Source of the DNA: Trachythela sp. YZ-2020
Lineage: Eukaryota; Cnidaria; Anthozoa; Malacalcyonacea; Clavulariidae
Reading direction: 5' to 3'
Length of the DNA: 64,000 nucleotides
NCBI GenBank assembly: GCA_016169945.1
Contig: JADLSH010000254.1
Span: 248,001-312,000 of the forward strand
Program-made: the position numbers and the translations under genes
The notes under the pieces: model-generated
The model's database searches: none
Told to the model about the DNA's origin: nothing
The model's input: only the letters and a program-made list of their open reading frames with translations
Shown: piece by piece, positions 11,095 to 23,690 of the stretch
How the letters are laid out: every line of letters begins with the position of its first letter
How positions within the stretch are numbered: the first letter of the stretch is position 1

Positions 11095-11648
11095 CAGTGC
11101 AGGCCAAATTCAAGTTTACCGGAAGCATATCAAGTTTAGCAAGCATTGTAGACACAAGACTGCCTCGTTTGTTTTCCGACTGTTTCGAGCGTGCGTCCAA
11201 CAAATGTGCGTTAAAATCCCCAGCTATGATAATGTTTTCCCCACTATAGTTAATTTCGGTACATATTTCTTCAAGAATAGATAGTGTTTCTGAAAACACA
11301 GTCAAACTACTATTTGTAGAAGGAAAATACACGCTAATAAAGACAAATTGTTGATTATTTGCTCGCACACGAACGGCAACAATCCTATCATTCCCCAGGG
11401 ACAACGGCTGGACTTTGAGACCCTTTCTCCATAGGACTGCAACGCCCCCTTGACCCCTTTTCCACCTTGAGTTAATATCGTTTAATGCGCTAACCTTTGC
11501 GTGATAAAAAAACTCATTATGTAAATTACCTAGGAACGGCAACTCATCTGAATATAACCAATGTTCTGAGATTGCTACGATATCGACATTGTCAAGCAGA
11601 TTTTTTGCGTAAACAAAATTTGATTTAATCCCCCCACAGTTCCAACAG
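11095..11648 (-). pseudogene. LINE endonuclease, N-terminal part (same LINE as 5,184-8,222)
   Basis: The minus strand encodes the start of an AP-endonuclease-like domain: VDIVAISEHWL, then QGGVAVLWRKGLKVQPL, FVFISVYFPST and IIIAGDFNAHLLD (the GDFN catalytic box). When the LTR element and one CAGTG copy are ignored, the frame runs straight on into GNSVVDYIFTN at about 8,180, which shows that both parts were one LINE. The 5' edge at 11,648 abuts a (TTAG)n array, so the element is 5' truncated or begins just before the endonuclease. Confidence 0.9.
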
Positions 11649-12934
<1,286 letters not shown>

Positions 12935-13790
12935 AAGTAAAATTGTGTATATGTGTTGTATTCTCTTCTCTACTCTGCTCTTCTATACCCTTTTAACCCA
13001 CTACATTTTTAACCCATTCTTTGCCTCAAAGAATCCTTTGATCAAATACACTTTATAAGTCTCAGTGTATCTTCTTCCCAATTTACCAGAGCTGAGGAAC
13101 ATCCTGTGCGTAACTACTCGTTCAAGAGCAAAAGACTTTGGGGAACTGTGCAATCTTTCACAGAGGAAGTACAAGAGAGTGTCAAGCAGAAGACAATCGA
13201 GAAGAAGTGAGCAGCAACATGGATGTGGTCGCAAGAAAGCGCAGGAAAGTGCGACAGAACACGAAGACGCGATGAAATAGACCTAATCAGATAACGTGAG
13301 TTTGTGCTCATTGCGATCCAATTCACATTTTCAGATAGCTCATGTTAACACTGTTCTGATAATGTAAACTTAGAATGGAACAAAAGTAACAATGATTCAT
13401 TTTGAAATCCTACACAACTGTGGCCGTAACAGTGTACCCGAGTGTACCTGAGAGTCCCCGTGAGATGGTATATGATGTTTACATGAAGTTCCTATCAAGA
13501 ACTGGTACAAGTCATAGATATAAATAGTTACATGTATGTTAAAACACTAAAACACATGTAAATATACATTGGTAGTAGAATCAACATGGAATATGGAGTA
13601 AATTTGCGGCAAAACTAGCGTCAATACTGTCCATTGCGGCATTTCAACAACGAAATAAACAAGAACTTATATATTCGTGTTAACCAGGCTAATGCATAAA
13701 CTACCTGTTGAGAAGGTTCAGTTATTTTTGTCGGTGAAGAACGATTAAAAAAATTAATTACATTTATCCGGGATAACTCTATCAACATCA
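12935..13790. other. Spacer without recognisable genes
   Basis: The open frames on both strands around 13,001-13,326 overlap each other and match nothing I know. No splice-supported exon or repeat family was seen. Confidence 0.4.
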
Positions 13791-14600
13791 ATTCTGTTTA
13801 TAGAGGTCCAGAAGGATCTTATTGATCAATTCAGTGTTACTACAGGAGGAAACCTAAACTAAACTAACTTTATTTACACTGGATAGCTCTATCAGTTCTA
13901 AACTATTCTTCCTAGAGGTCCAGTAAGGGTCATCTCTTATCGATCCAGTGTTACTACAGGAGGAAACCTAAACTAAACTAACTTTATTTACACTGGATAA
14001 CTCTATTAGTTCTAACTGTTCTTCCTCAGGTCCGGTAAGGGTCCTTCATCAGGTCCAGTAAATGTCATCCCTTATTGATCTAGTGTTACTACAGGAGGAA
14101 ACCTAAACTAAACTAACTTTATTTACACTGGATAGCTCTATCAGTTCTAAACTGTTCTTCCTAGAGGTCCAGTAAGGATCATCTCTTATTGATCCAGTGT
14201 TACTACAGGAGGAAACCTAAACTAAACTAACTTTATTTATACTGGATAGCTCTATCAGTTCTAACTGTTCTTCCTAGAGGTCCAGTAAGAACTCTAGTTC
14301 CAGTGTTACTACAGGAGGAAACCTAAACAAAACTAAACTAGCTTTAAACAGATTATATCTCTACCAGTTCTAAACTGTTCCTCCTAAACGTCCAGTGAGG
14401 GTTGTATCATATTGGTCCAGTGTTTCTACAGGATGAAACCAGAATACCCAGACGAAACCTGCGCTGTTTGGTAGAGTCAAACGGGAAACACTCTTCTCAC
14501 AAGTGACTGAGGTGAAAAGCAGTCATGTTCATATCGCCGCAATGAGGAATCAACCCCGGTCGTAGAGGTGAAAGGCACATACACTAACCACTGTGACGAT
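13790..14600 (-). mobile_element. tRNA-derived SINE with tandemly expanded 118-bp tail
   Basis: On the minus strand a tRNA-like head (TCACAGTGGTTAGTGTATG, then a B-box-like GGGTTGATTCC near 14,550) leads into a body with gtttggtagagtcaaac and a block reading TGGTTTCATCCTGTAGAAAC. About five tandem copies of a roughly 118-bp unit follow (13,795-14,440), each with ggatagctctatcagttc, cctagaggtccagtaag and gtgttactacaggagg on the plus strand. The same head-plus-array layout recurs at 33,955-34,735. Confidence 0.8.
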
Positions 14601-15154
14601 AACACCCTAGAGAGTAGAAAAGTACATAGTTCAGAAGCTACGATATAGCTGTACTGCATGTACTTCGCCGCCAATCTGAACAAAGCTGCCGGCGTTCAGG
14701 CACTCCACCTGGCGTCCTAGATTTCCCACGCCCTGATATCTTTCGATTCAAATTCCTGACCCCGTACAAAGCCGAATCTCAAGTTTCTAACATCTGGAGA
14801 CAATATAATAATTATAGTCAAATTTCGAGAATTTCGTAAAAATTAGTATAGGAAATAGCACGGTTCGAGAAGTATTAATGAAATTGCATGCGTGTTTGCT
14901 CGAGTGTTACTACGAACAAATCTATTATATTAATATTATTATTAACAATTTTTTCAATTTTTACTCAATTGCTCAATTTTACTCAATTGACGTTGCTCAA
15001 TTTTTGCTTGAGGTATTACCACATGTGGTATTTTCTCCCAAATACCCATAGTCAAAAAAATTAAGAGAAAATTTTGATGTTCTTAGCCAATCAGAAACGA
15101 GGAAAATTGCTAATAATGATATTAACAAGTAAACCGTTCCTATAGAACTACATG
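14601..15154. other. AT-rich spacer
   Basis: No gene or repeat family recognised, apart from short ATTACTCAATTG-type redundancy near 14,950-15,010. Confidence 0.4.
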
Positions 15155-15650
15155 CTTTATTGCTCCAGTGTTAATACAGAAGAAATCTAAAATAAAGTGA
15201 CTTTATTTATATACTGGATAACCCTATCAGTTCTAAATTGTTCTTCCTAGAGGTCCAGTAAGAGTCATCTCTTATTGATCAAGTGTTACTACAGGAGGAA
15301 ACCTAAATTAAACTAACTTTATTTAAACTGGATAGCTCTATCAGTTCTAAACTGTTCACCCTAGAGGTCCAGTAAGGATCATCTCTTATTGATCCAGTGT
15401 TACTACAGGAGGAAACCTAAATTAAACTAACTTTATTTAAACTGGATAGCTCTATCATTTCTAAACTGTTCACCCTAGAGATCCAGCAAAGGACCATCCC
15501 TTATTGGTGTTATTACAGAAGTAAACTTAACTAAACAACCTACATTTATACGACACAAGTCCATCAGTTCTGAACCTTTCTACTTAGAGCTCCAGTAAGG
15601 GCCATCTCTTATTGCTCCAGTGTTACCACAGGAGGATACCGGAGTATCAA
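15155..15650 (-). repeat. SINE-tail 118-bp tandem array
   Basis: Four degraded to well-preserved units with the same blocks as at 13.8 kb (ggatagctctatcagttc, gaggtccagtaag, gtgttactacaggagg). No tRNA-like head is seen at either end. Confidence 0.8.
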
Positions 15651-18094
15651 GACTTGAATCCACAATAATTAAATCCTTGAATTCAAACTTGACTTCACAA
15701 TAAATGAATTTTAGTCATAACGAATTCCACCAAACAAATATACTCTGTTTCCCATGCAATCATAAGACGTATTACAAATATTGCCTAACTTCGCTACTCA
15801 ACGCACACGGAGACAGAATTGGCTCTCACACGGAGTCCATTGCGCAATATTATACTCCAATATTGCTCACTTTATTTCGGATCCGCATCTTATAAATTGC
15901 GGTCGTTGAAAACGGTTTTTTTCTTCTAAATAATGGAATCAATCCCCTGGTTGAGGGCATATTAATGTCTGAACCTTTAATCCTTCCGTGTAAGAACCTT
16001 CTGAATCTGTGTTTCCTGTTTAGGAAGCGATGAACAATATACGGATTACATGACCGAACTGCCTGAACTGAAATATAACAATTAGAACTTCGACGTTTCG
16101 AGCGAAGGTCCTTCGTCTGGAAGTTTGTAAAAATTCTTGTCATAGTTTCAGGTAGTTTGATCCTGTTATCTCCGCATAACAGGATCAATTTTGCGCATGC
16201 TCATTGCTAACAAGTATAATTTTGCAATACTTGTTAGTTCGCCAAATGCTCTCACGTTATAAAATTGCGTATATAAATTGGTCAGAAGCCAATGATGGAC
16301 TCTTTAGTAACTTCGACATTAAAACAAAACTTTACAACTAAACAAAATATTATATAAGCTTTTGATGATTTTGTAACGGATGCATTATAGTAACAAATAT
16401 TTCACGAGTAACCAACAATAGTACTTGTTCTAAATTCTTGTCAAATGGTGATATTTAGAGTGAAACTTGGTTAAGTATTCTATAGTCTAGAAATATATGA
16501 TCAACATATTGATATTGAAACAACTGCAATATATCGGAGACAATATCATGAATATAATTATGTTAGAGGATTGCCCAATTTCCAGTAACAGACGATATTG
16601 AAGAGAGATACCATAAGACGTTTGATGCGAGTCTGATAAGGGGGGGGGGGGGGAGGGGTGGTAATCCTGGATCTAAGGATACGTGGCGATTTAATTTTCT
16701 GAAAATTCCTAGAGCTACTGTAAAATGCATGCTATAAGGCGCTGGGAAATGTTTTTCACATTTAGAAAGCATTACGAACGAGTGATGTTAAAATGTTAGA
16801 AAACAACTATAGACCCGCAACAGATTGTAATCAGACAAGTGCATATTACAGGAATCGAATCTGGGCCACAGAGGAGAAGGACTCGTGTACTAAAATAACC
16901 CGATTGCGCCATCAAACATTTAGCATGGTTGGCTACACATGACTTACTGGTCGCTCATAATTGATTGGTTAATCATGAATAATTGCTGATTGCAAAACCA
17001 TCAAAAGATTACATGCAATATTTTGTCATGTTTGTCATATTTTGTAAACTTTTGTATAGCACCACAAAATTACAACAATCATTGGTAATTAGACAACTTA
17101 ATTAATGAAAGTATGTCTGAGACGTTCGTTTATCTAAATTACGATAAGTGTGAGAAAAAAGCTCAGTCGGGACAGTGATGTCTGCTTCTATGACTGGTTT
17201 TTGGAAACTGTAAAAGACATTCAATATATACATTAATTACACAAAAAACGGTAATTTACTGGATATAACCCTTCTGTTATATGTGAACTTACTGACTTGA
17301 CATGCATGGTTTACCTAATAAATATACTCCAGGTTTATATATTCAGTGATTCAGCTTATTCACGATTTCTCACCATTAATTGCAAAAACCTGTTATCATC
17401 TTTCAATATAACATTACGACATACTGGAAAAGAACAAGTTTAAATATTTGTAATTTCTTCATATTATTATTAACATATAATTTATTATATTGCCAATGTA
17501 TTCAGTACTTCGTAGTGATATTTGGCTCTGTCTGCTGCATAATTTCCATCAGTTTCCCAGGTTCGAACAAGGGATTATCAAGTTTTGTCTTGTCGTCATT
17601 CATGGCATTAGATGGAGAAAAAATATACTAAAGATCTCAATAGAGTTTATAGTTACGATAAATAGTTAATTTAAAAGCATTCCCGAATTCAAACCCTTTT
17701 AATAATACACATGGCAAAAAATATTTGTACTGTAATATACTTATTACAATTAATAATCATTCTGCATTTAGTTGAACACAAAATTAAACATTTCTAAGTT
17801 CACTTTCTCAGAACCACTATACAATACTGTTTTTTCTTAATAGGTGACAGTTAATTATTAATGTTTCGCTTTCGCTTTTCATTCTTTTCAAAGGCAGACC
17901 TGTAGAAAGTGGGATCTCAGGATACTGAGGAGCATTTGCCTTAGCAACAAGATCGAAGAACATTTTCAAGTTTTTCACACATAATCAGCTATGTTACACC
18001 GGGCAATTTTTACTGAAACTTGCAACGCAATAGACAATTAATTTGCATTATAGACTAATTAGTTTTGATCTAGGCAAAAAAAGTATATTGCCGG
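15651..18094. other. Gene-poor spacer
   Basis: AT-rich sequence with short unsupported frames, including a 112-codon minus-strand frame at 15,850-16,188 without any motif I recognise. A poly-G run is at 16,640-16,655. Near 16,090-16,130 the minus strand carries GACGAAGGACCTTCGCTC next to GAAACGTC, a motif often seen in retroelement untranslated regions. A tRNA-like SINE head fragment is at about 16,845-16,915. Confidence 0.4.
16845..16915 (-). repeat. Degraded tRNA-like SINE head
   Basis: On the minus strand TGGCGCAATCGGGTTA (A-box-like) is followed about 40 bp later by GATTCGATTCC (B-box-like), the spacing of a tRNA-derived RNA polymerase III promoter. It matches the heads of the SINE copies at 14.5 and 34.7 kb in layout. 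Confidence 0.5.
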
Positions 18095-18368
18095 AAAGAA
18101 CATACTAAAATTAGTAAAATAGCAAAGTTTGGTTGCGAAATGTTGTAAAATGCGGAAAATATAGCCTTGCAAAGTTTGCAAATTTTGTAGTATACTTTTG
18201 TATTATGTGCGGAAATTGCTGCCACATTTGAGCCGAAAATGGTAGGAATTTCCGCACGTAATACAAAAGTATACAAAATTTGCAAACTCTGCAAGGCTAT
18301 ATTTTCCGCATTTTACAACATTTCGCAACCAAACTTTGCAATTTTACTCAAATTTTAGTATGTTCTTT
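18095..18368. mobile_element. Near-perfect hairpin (foldback MITE), about 130-bp arms
   Basis: 18,095-18,225 is the near-perfect inverse of 18,243-18,368, leaving a loop of under 20 bp. Both arms start with AAAGAACATACTAAAAT. No coding capacity and no clear target duplication. A transcript would fold into a long double-stranded RNA. Confidence 0.85.
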
Positions 18369-18859
18369 GTAGCTGTTGTGATTGATTCCCTTCTCCTTGT
18401 CTACATCAAAATTTAGTCTATAATGCAAATGGTCCATTTCTGACACAGAACTATATGTTATGTAAAGAGTTTCGCAGAGAAATTGATAGCATGGTCCATG
18501 ACGATTTACTCTGAGAACGTCTACTTTACATAACATTACATACCCAACAAAGAGGCAACAAAGAAATGGATATGAGTGAAAAATATCGACGGCATTGAAC
18601 ACGGGCCAGCTTCAGAGATTTTCTGTGAATACATGGTTCTATTTGTTCAGAATTGCCTCGTGAACACGGCCTATACTTTATGAGAAAATCTAAAGTTAAG
18701 GAATCATAGATTATATAGTCACTATGTTGCAATGGCCTCTTCTGATTGGCTAATCATGCCCTTGTGTCGTCATTAAAAACATCTTGGGTGACTCCTTGCA
18801 GTCTAGTGGGAGGCTCGATCTTACATAGACACAACGAAAGGGCGAAGCTAGCTAACGTG

Positions 18860-18866
18860 TATAAAA
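18860..18866 (+). promoter_or_regulatory. TATA box of a putative secreted-protein gene
   Basis: TATAAAA in the context acgtgtataaaaggc, about 85 bp upstream of an ATG that opens a signal-peptide-like exon. A start site about 30 bp downstream would fall near 18,890. Confidence 0.45.
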
Positions 18867-18948
18867 GGCAAAAGGATCACTCGTGAGTAAACACTTTCAG
18901 AAAACTTTATCTCAGAACAGAACTACAGTGGCAAGACCTCAATAAAAT

Positions 18949-19114
18949 ATGTGGAATACACTGCTATATTTGATATCAGCTGTACTATTACAGGTAAGAG
19001 CAAGCCTACGCAATCTGATTATTTCCCAGATTTAAGAATTAAATCTATACGATTAATTGTTATTTACTTCTATTTTTTTGCAATAGATCTACACAGCTTC
19101 AAGCATCAAGCCAG
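18949..19114 (+). CDS. Putative 5' end of a short secreted-protein gene (two small exons)
   Basis: Exon 1 (18,949-18,993) encodes MWNTLLYLISAVLLQ, a compact signal-peptide-like hydrophobic start, ending in a consensus donor CAG|GTAAGA. Exon 2 (19,087-19,114) follows a strong acceptor (pyrimidine tract ending TTTTGCAATAG), encodes IYTASSIKP and ends in a second donor CAG|GTATGC in phase 1. A TATA box lies upstream. I found no later exon, and a Harbinger-type MITE sits at 19,256. The gene may continue through exons too short to recognise, or be broken. Function unknown; the TATA, signal peptide and splice combination is the only evidence. Confidence 0.35.
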
Positions 19115-19255
19115 GTATGCAGTTTTACTAAATATTTTGTACATGTTAAGATAAGGTTAGAACGTCGTTATGCGAATTGCGCTCGCGCTGTGCGGCTTTT
19201 ATCAGAGAAAGGTGTAGGATTATCCCCGGGCAAAAATGCATGCGAAACCAACTAA

Positions 19256-19545
19256 GGGGCGGACCATTAGAAAAGTGATGGGGGGGGGTGGGACTTTTTT
19301 AACTTGTACGAATATTTTTTTTTAATTTTTTGCTTGTGTCGATAATTTTTTTTTAATATGATCGCTTGCACGAATTTTTTTTTTATTTCAAAGCAAATTC
19401 CACCTTATAGCTTTCCCTTTTGTAAAGTCTGCACGAATTTTTTTTTTCAAACTTTCTTGGCGTACGAATTTTTTTTTCTTTCTGTTTCCCTGCGCGATTT
19501 TTTTTTGCTTTTCCCCACCCCATCACTTTTCTAATGGTCCGCCCC
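19256..19545. mobile_element. Harbinger-type MITE (290 bp)
   Basis: The termini GGGGCGGACCATTAGAAAAG and CTTTTCTAATGGTCCGCCCC are perfect inverted repeats flanked by TAA on both sides (19,253-19,255 and 19,546-19,548). A 3-bp TWA duplication is the PIF/Harbinger signature. The interior is a series of cgaatttttttt-like T-runs without coding capacity. Confidence 0.82.
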
Positions 19546-19548
19546 TAA

Positions 19549-20992
19549 AAGAATAGAATAGGCAATTTTCAAACACATTAAAACCTTGATTACTTGCGAT
19601 TAATTCTTGTGAGAGTTTAAAGGAAGATTACTGCATGTAAGTAACGACGTTTATATAAAGTCCTTTTGTCGTAAAACGTTGAATAATGTATTCGGTTTCC
19701 TATTCTGGCAACTTGTAAAATTCTCGACCTTTTGCGAGCCAAAAATTTAACGACATTTAATTCGCGTACACTAGCAACCAATTTCGTGGCGTGAAAGTGA
19801 GAAGCATTTGTAATTTGCGTCATTACGAAGACAATAATTCGACCAATATATTCGAAGGTCGTTAGAGTTGAGAACTTCGAGTTAGAAGTTTAAGTAATCT
19901 ATTGCCATTTTTAAGGGAGCCCAAATCAAGTGCGAATCTATGTATAAAGTACATTTAAAAGTACGTTAATGTGTTAGTTTCTGTAAGAAACCTTCTTCTG
20001 GAAAAAATAAATATCGGTGCACAATGTTAGAACGCAACGATACTTAGTAATATTGAGAATATTATTAGAAACAGCAAACAAATCTAATATAATATGTTAA
20101 GAGTAGTTATATATGGAAACGTCTAAGCGAGCCAAGCTACGCCTTAATGCCTTTAACTCTCATTGCCGTACGCTAATGAGGGTATAATCTCACGAGCCGT
20201 AGACGTATATTCGCGCTTATTCGGCAGATCAAACCGCAAACGATACAAAAACGGGCATTATATTGTTACAAAGTTACAACTCTAATATGTCAAATAGGTG
20301 AGTCGTATAGCCGTTATAGGCTAAGCACTTTGGAAATTCCTAAAGCATTTTGACCACAATTGGAATTTTTCAAAACACGGATCGTTGAAATAGAGTCAAA
20401 ACAATACAGTCGAAGTCACGAAGGTTTTTACAAGTTAACTGCGGCATTCTAGACCGGAATGCAATATAGAATTTCCTCAGATGCAATTATGCAATAGCTG
20501 TGAATATTAGACAAGTATTTGTTAAGTTTATTGTGCAAGAATCTTGCATTAATGTTGTAAGAATTACACTGAATTACAAAGAAGTTTCGAAAGTTAATAA
20601 AATGCCATTTTTCTTAGTTGGGAAACAAGGATAAGGAACTTAACTTGATTTCTTATATTCTTCCCCGTTCGTAATATACTTATTTTTGGGAAATTTAGTA
20701 ATCTCTTGGTAATTAGATAATTTAGATGAATTTCTCAAATTTTACCAATTGTTTTGTATGAACACTGTCACATTTTGAGAGAAAATAGTGTCCTCGTCAA
20801 TGCTACTTAGGCACAGGCGGGAGGCAGTTCGGGCAGCTCAGCCCGCTTGTGCCTGTCACAACTCCTGAGGCCTGCACCTGGACAGGGCAAACGACGTTTT
20901 TTCAACAAGCATCACACATGCAAAACGTGAAATTTGGCAAACAGAATTCTCAAATGTTTCTGCAACAATGCTTTCTATTTTGTCCAAAGCAG
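19549..20992. other. Spacer without recognisable genes
   Basis: AT-rich sequence with only short frames. No splice-supported exon, RNA gene or repeat family seen. Confidence 0.4.
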
Positions 20993-21491
20993 GGGCGGCG
21001 GAGCGGTTTGGGTATTGGGGGGGGCAAAGGTCTCTCGAAAAATTATGTACATCTGAAGGCAACAGCCCTTTTGCCCCCCCCCCCCCAGCTCTGCAGCCTC
21101 CGCGCCCCAGTGAGCTCCATATATATATCTGGAGTAAGAACTTCTAATGTTCGGCCAATAGGCCAAGTGAAGCCAAAGATGGCGGCAATTGACGTCCAAA
21201 CTCATGAAGGTCATAAACAGTTTTCATACCATTTTTCTAGCTAATTCCAGTTTATACTAACAGATCGCATCGCTAATCAAGTTATTAGTTCATAAAATCA
21301 TGATGTTATTGTTTAAATCGGAGTAAAAACACGAAATTTCGGCACACTCCTTGCCGGCTTGTGTAAACCGCGCGGTCGAAAACAATAGAAAGGGATTGGC
21401 ACTGGACGTCAATTTCCGCCATCTTTGGCTTCACTTTTTGGACATAAGTTCTCACTCCAGATATATATATATAGAGCTCACTGCCGCGCCC
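20993..21491. mobile_element. Two adjoining palindromic MITE-like units
   Basis: 20,993-21,108 has inverted ends (ggggcggcggag and its GC-rich inverse near 21,095-21,108) around G- and C-runs. From about 21,101 to 21,491 a second palindrome has arms containing cagtgagctc, atatatatctggagt and gtgaagccaaagatggcgg facing each other. No target duplication could be fixed and no gene is encoded. Confidence 0.65.
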
Positions 21492-22343
21492 CTGCCCCAA
21501 AGATATTTATACTCATTATACTCGCTAAGCATTATGGTAGTTAATGCAAAACTGATTTATGAGCTGTTTTGGGAAGTGTGCAACTTTTAGTAATTTTTTT
21601 CTGGATTTAGTAATTTTTCGCAGGCATTTTTAGTAATTGGTCCTGAAAAAATCTGGTCACACTGTTGTAAATATGGCCCGAATTATACTAGAATCGTAAG
21701 GATGACCTATTTAGACGAACTTGGACAAAGAAAAGATCGTTTGTCTGATAATTCGCCCGTGCGTAACGCGGAAAACATACGGATCATCCGTCAAAACGAA
21801 ATACGCACGTAAGTTCGTCTATGTACGTGTATAAATATACAAACTATCAGGAAAATATCAGGCACGATTAGTTCCCAGAACCATTGCCAGTATAGACCGG
21901 GCTATTCCTCTGGGGCTATTCGCCTTGTGCAAGTGACGTCACAACTCGAAATTGTGTGGCTTCCGGTTTTTGGGGGGGCAAATTCCACCATTTTCGTTGG
22001 ATAAATTCAAACTAACTAAAATCAAATTCAAGCTGGCTGACAATTTTTGACATCAATACGTACGCCAACTTTCCTGAATAACTCGAGTTCTAGACATGCT
22101 AAAGCAACAAACTATACACCAAAATACTTATCGTTGTTCAAGGATTCTAGAGAGATATAGATTATCTTATAACTCTCGGTATTTCGCAAGATATAAACGA
22201 AAACGGCACTTCGTGAAATCCACGATTTGCCACGGCCAAAATTGCCGGTTATATAGCATGACGTAATATTCTGGACAGCCGAGTTCGTCTTGCGTTTTAT
22301 ACACGTACTGCGGATCCGTTAGCACCGTCACTCTATGGCACCG
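21492..22343. other. Spacer without recognisable genes
   Basis: No open frame with recognisable domains. No repeats beyond simple runs. Confidence 0.4.
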
Positions 22344-22347
22344 TTAA

Positions 22348-22498
22348 GTCCGTTTTCCACTTCAAACGTATCGTAAGACTCGTAACGTACCGTAGCATTT
22401 TCCTTTGTGTCGAGGTCATTAGTTCTACCCGAGTGCTGAGGAAACAAAGAAATACGCTACGTTTTGCTACGATACCGCGTTTGAAGTGGAAAACGGCC
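22348..22498. mobile_element. TTAA-type MITE (151 bp)
   Basis: Inverted ends GTCCGTTTTCCACTTCAAACG and its inverse (with one mismatch near the tip) are flanked by TTAA on both sides (22,344-22,347 and 22,499-22,502). TTAA duplications are typical of piggyBac- and Kolobok-type elements. A relative lies at about 57,124-57,277 inside the giant element. Confidence 0.78.
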
Positions 22499-22502
22499 TT
22501 AA

Positions 22503-23282
22503 CATCCCTCAACTTCCTCAATTAATTTGGTCAATTTGGTGTTTTAAGAGTTGCCTGCGGAGGAGGCTAAAATAGATCAATCCCAAAGTAAATTTCGTCC
22601 TTCATTATTTCAGTGTTCCAATTTATAAATTTTATATGAATGGAAATAGGAAATTTCATAGATGAATATTTAATAAACTGGACAAAACTTTATAGTTTCT
22701 TTTTTAATTGCTTTGATGTATAATTGAACAAGATAGCTATCTTAAACGTGTGAGTATATCGTTTCTAGAATATAAACCACGTAAATACGTGAATATTTTC
22801 ACAGACATCCTACACAATGTGGTCCAAGCATTGATGTAATCTCACGCATCAAGTGTTGATAGAGTCTTCGATCTGAAATATTTAAGTGCAAGGCGGAGTA
22901 GTGGTAACACTTTAATGAATTTTAAGTGGTATGTGCGCGAGTTATTTAGATGATGGACGGAAGGAGGGAGGGAGGGGGTTAACCCTGGGGGCAGTAAATT
23001 CACAGGGATATTGTCACATCTTGTCAACAATATATGTTCCAATAGCAAATTTGTTGCGGCAATTTGTTTTAACAAACTGTTATTTGTAGGTTTGCCTGGC
23101 GAATTTTTTTTTATCTATTTTGTAGAAAACACGTTTATTTATTCACAAAACTTTGCCTCCGTTTTAACAACTTGTCAACAAGCTGGGAACAAGCAGTGCG
23201 AACACAATTTGATAACAGCTTGTCGGAACAATCTTGTGGCAAGAAACAGCCAAATTGAAGTGTAAATCACAATTTTTTGTGA
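22503..23282. other. Spacer without recognisable genes
   Basis: AT-rich sequence, with a short ggaggga run near 22,960. Nothing else recognised. Confidence 0.4.
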
Positions 23283-23690
23283 ATTTCCTGGTTTGTCCAC
23301 CTTTGGGAACATGGCTAGGAAACAATGTTTCCTGGTTTGTCCACCTTTGGGAAACATGGCTAGGAAACAATGTTTCCTGATTTGTCCACCTTCGGGAAAC
23401 ATGACTAGGAAACAATGTTTCCTGGTTTGCCCACCTTTGGGAAACATGGCTAGGAAACAATGTTTCCTGGTTTGTCCACCTTTGGGAAACATGGCTAGGA
23501 AACAATGTTTCCTGGTTTGTCCACCTTCAGGAAACATGGCTAGGAAACAATGTTTCCTGGTTTGCCCACCTTTGGGAAACATGGCTAGGAAACAATGTTT
23601 CCTGGTTTGTCCACCTTCTGGAAACATGGCTAGGAAACAATGTTTCCTGGTTTGTCCATCTTCGGGAAACATGGCTACGAAACAAGGTAT
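23283..23690. repeat. 45-bp minisatellite, about nine copies
   Basis: Tandem units contain tggtttgtccacctttggg, aaacatggctaggaaacaa and tgtttcc. Because 45 is divisible by three and the unit lacks stops in several frames, long open frames appear on both strands; they are artefacts. The same family fills the ANKRD66-like intron. Confidence 0.92.

Noticed and set aside
12948..13326. Overlapping frames of about 70 codons on both strands
   Set aside because: They overlap one another, have no domain or signal peptide, and lack convincing splice sites.
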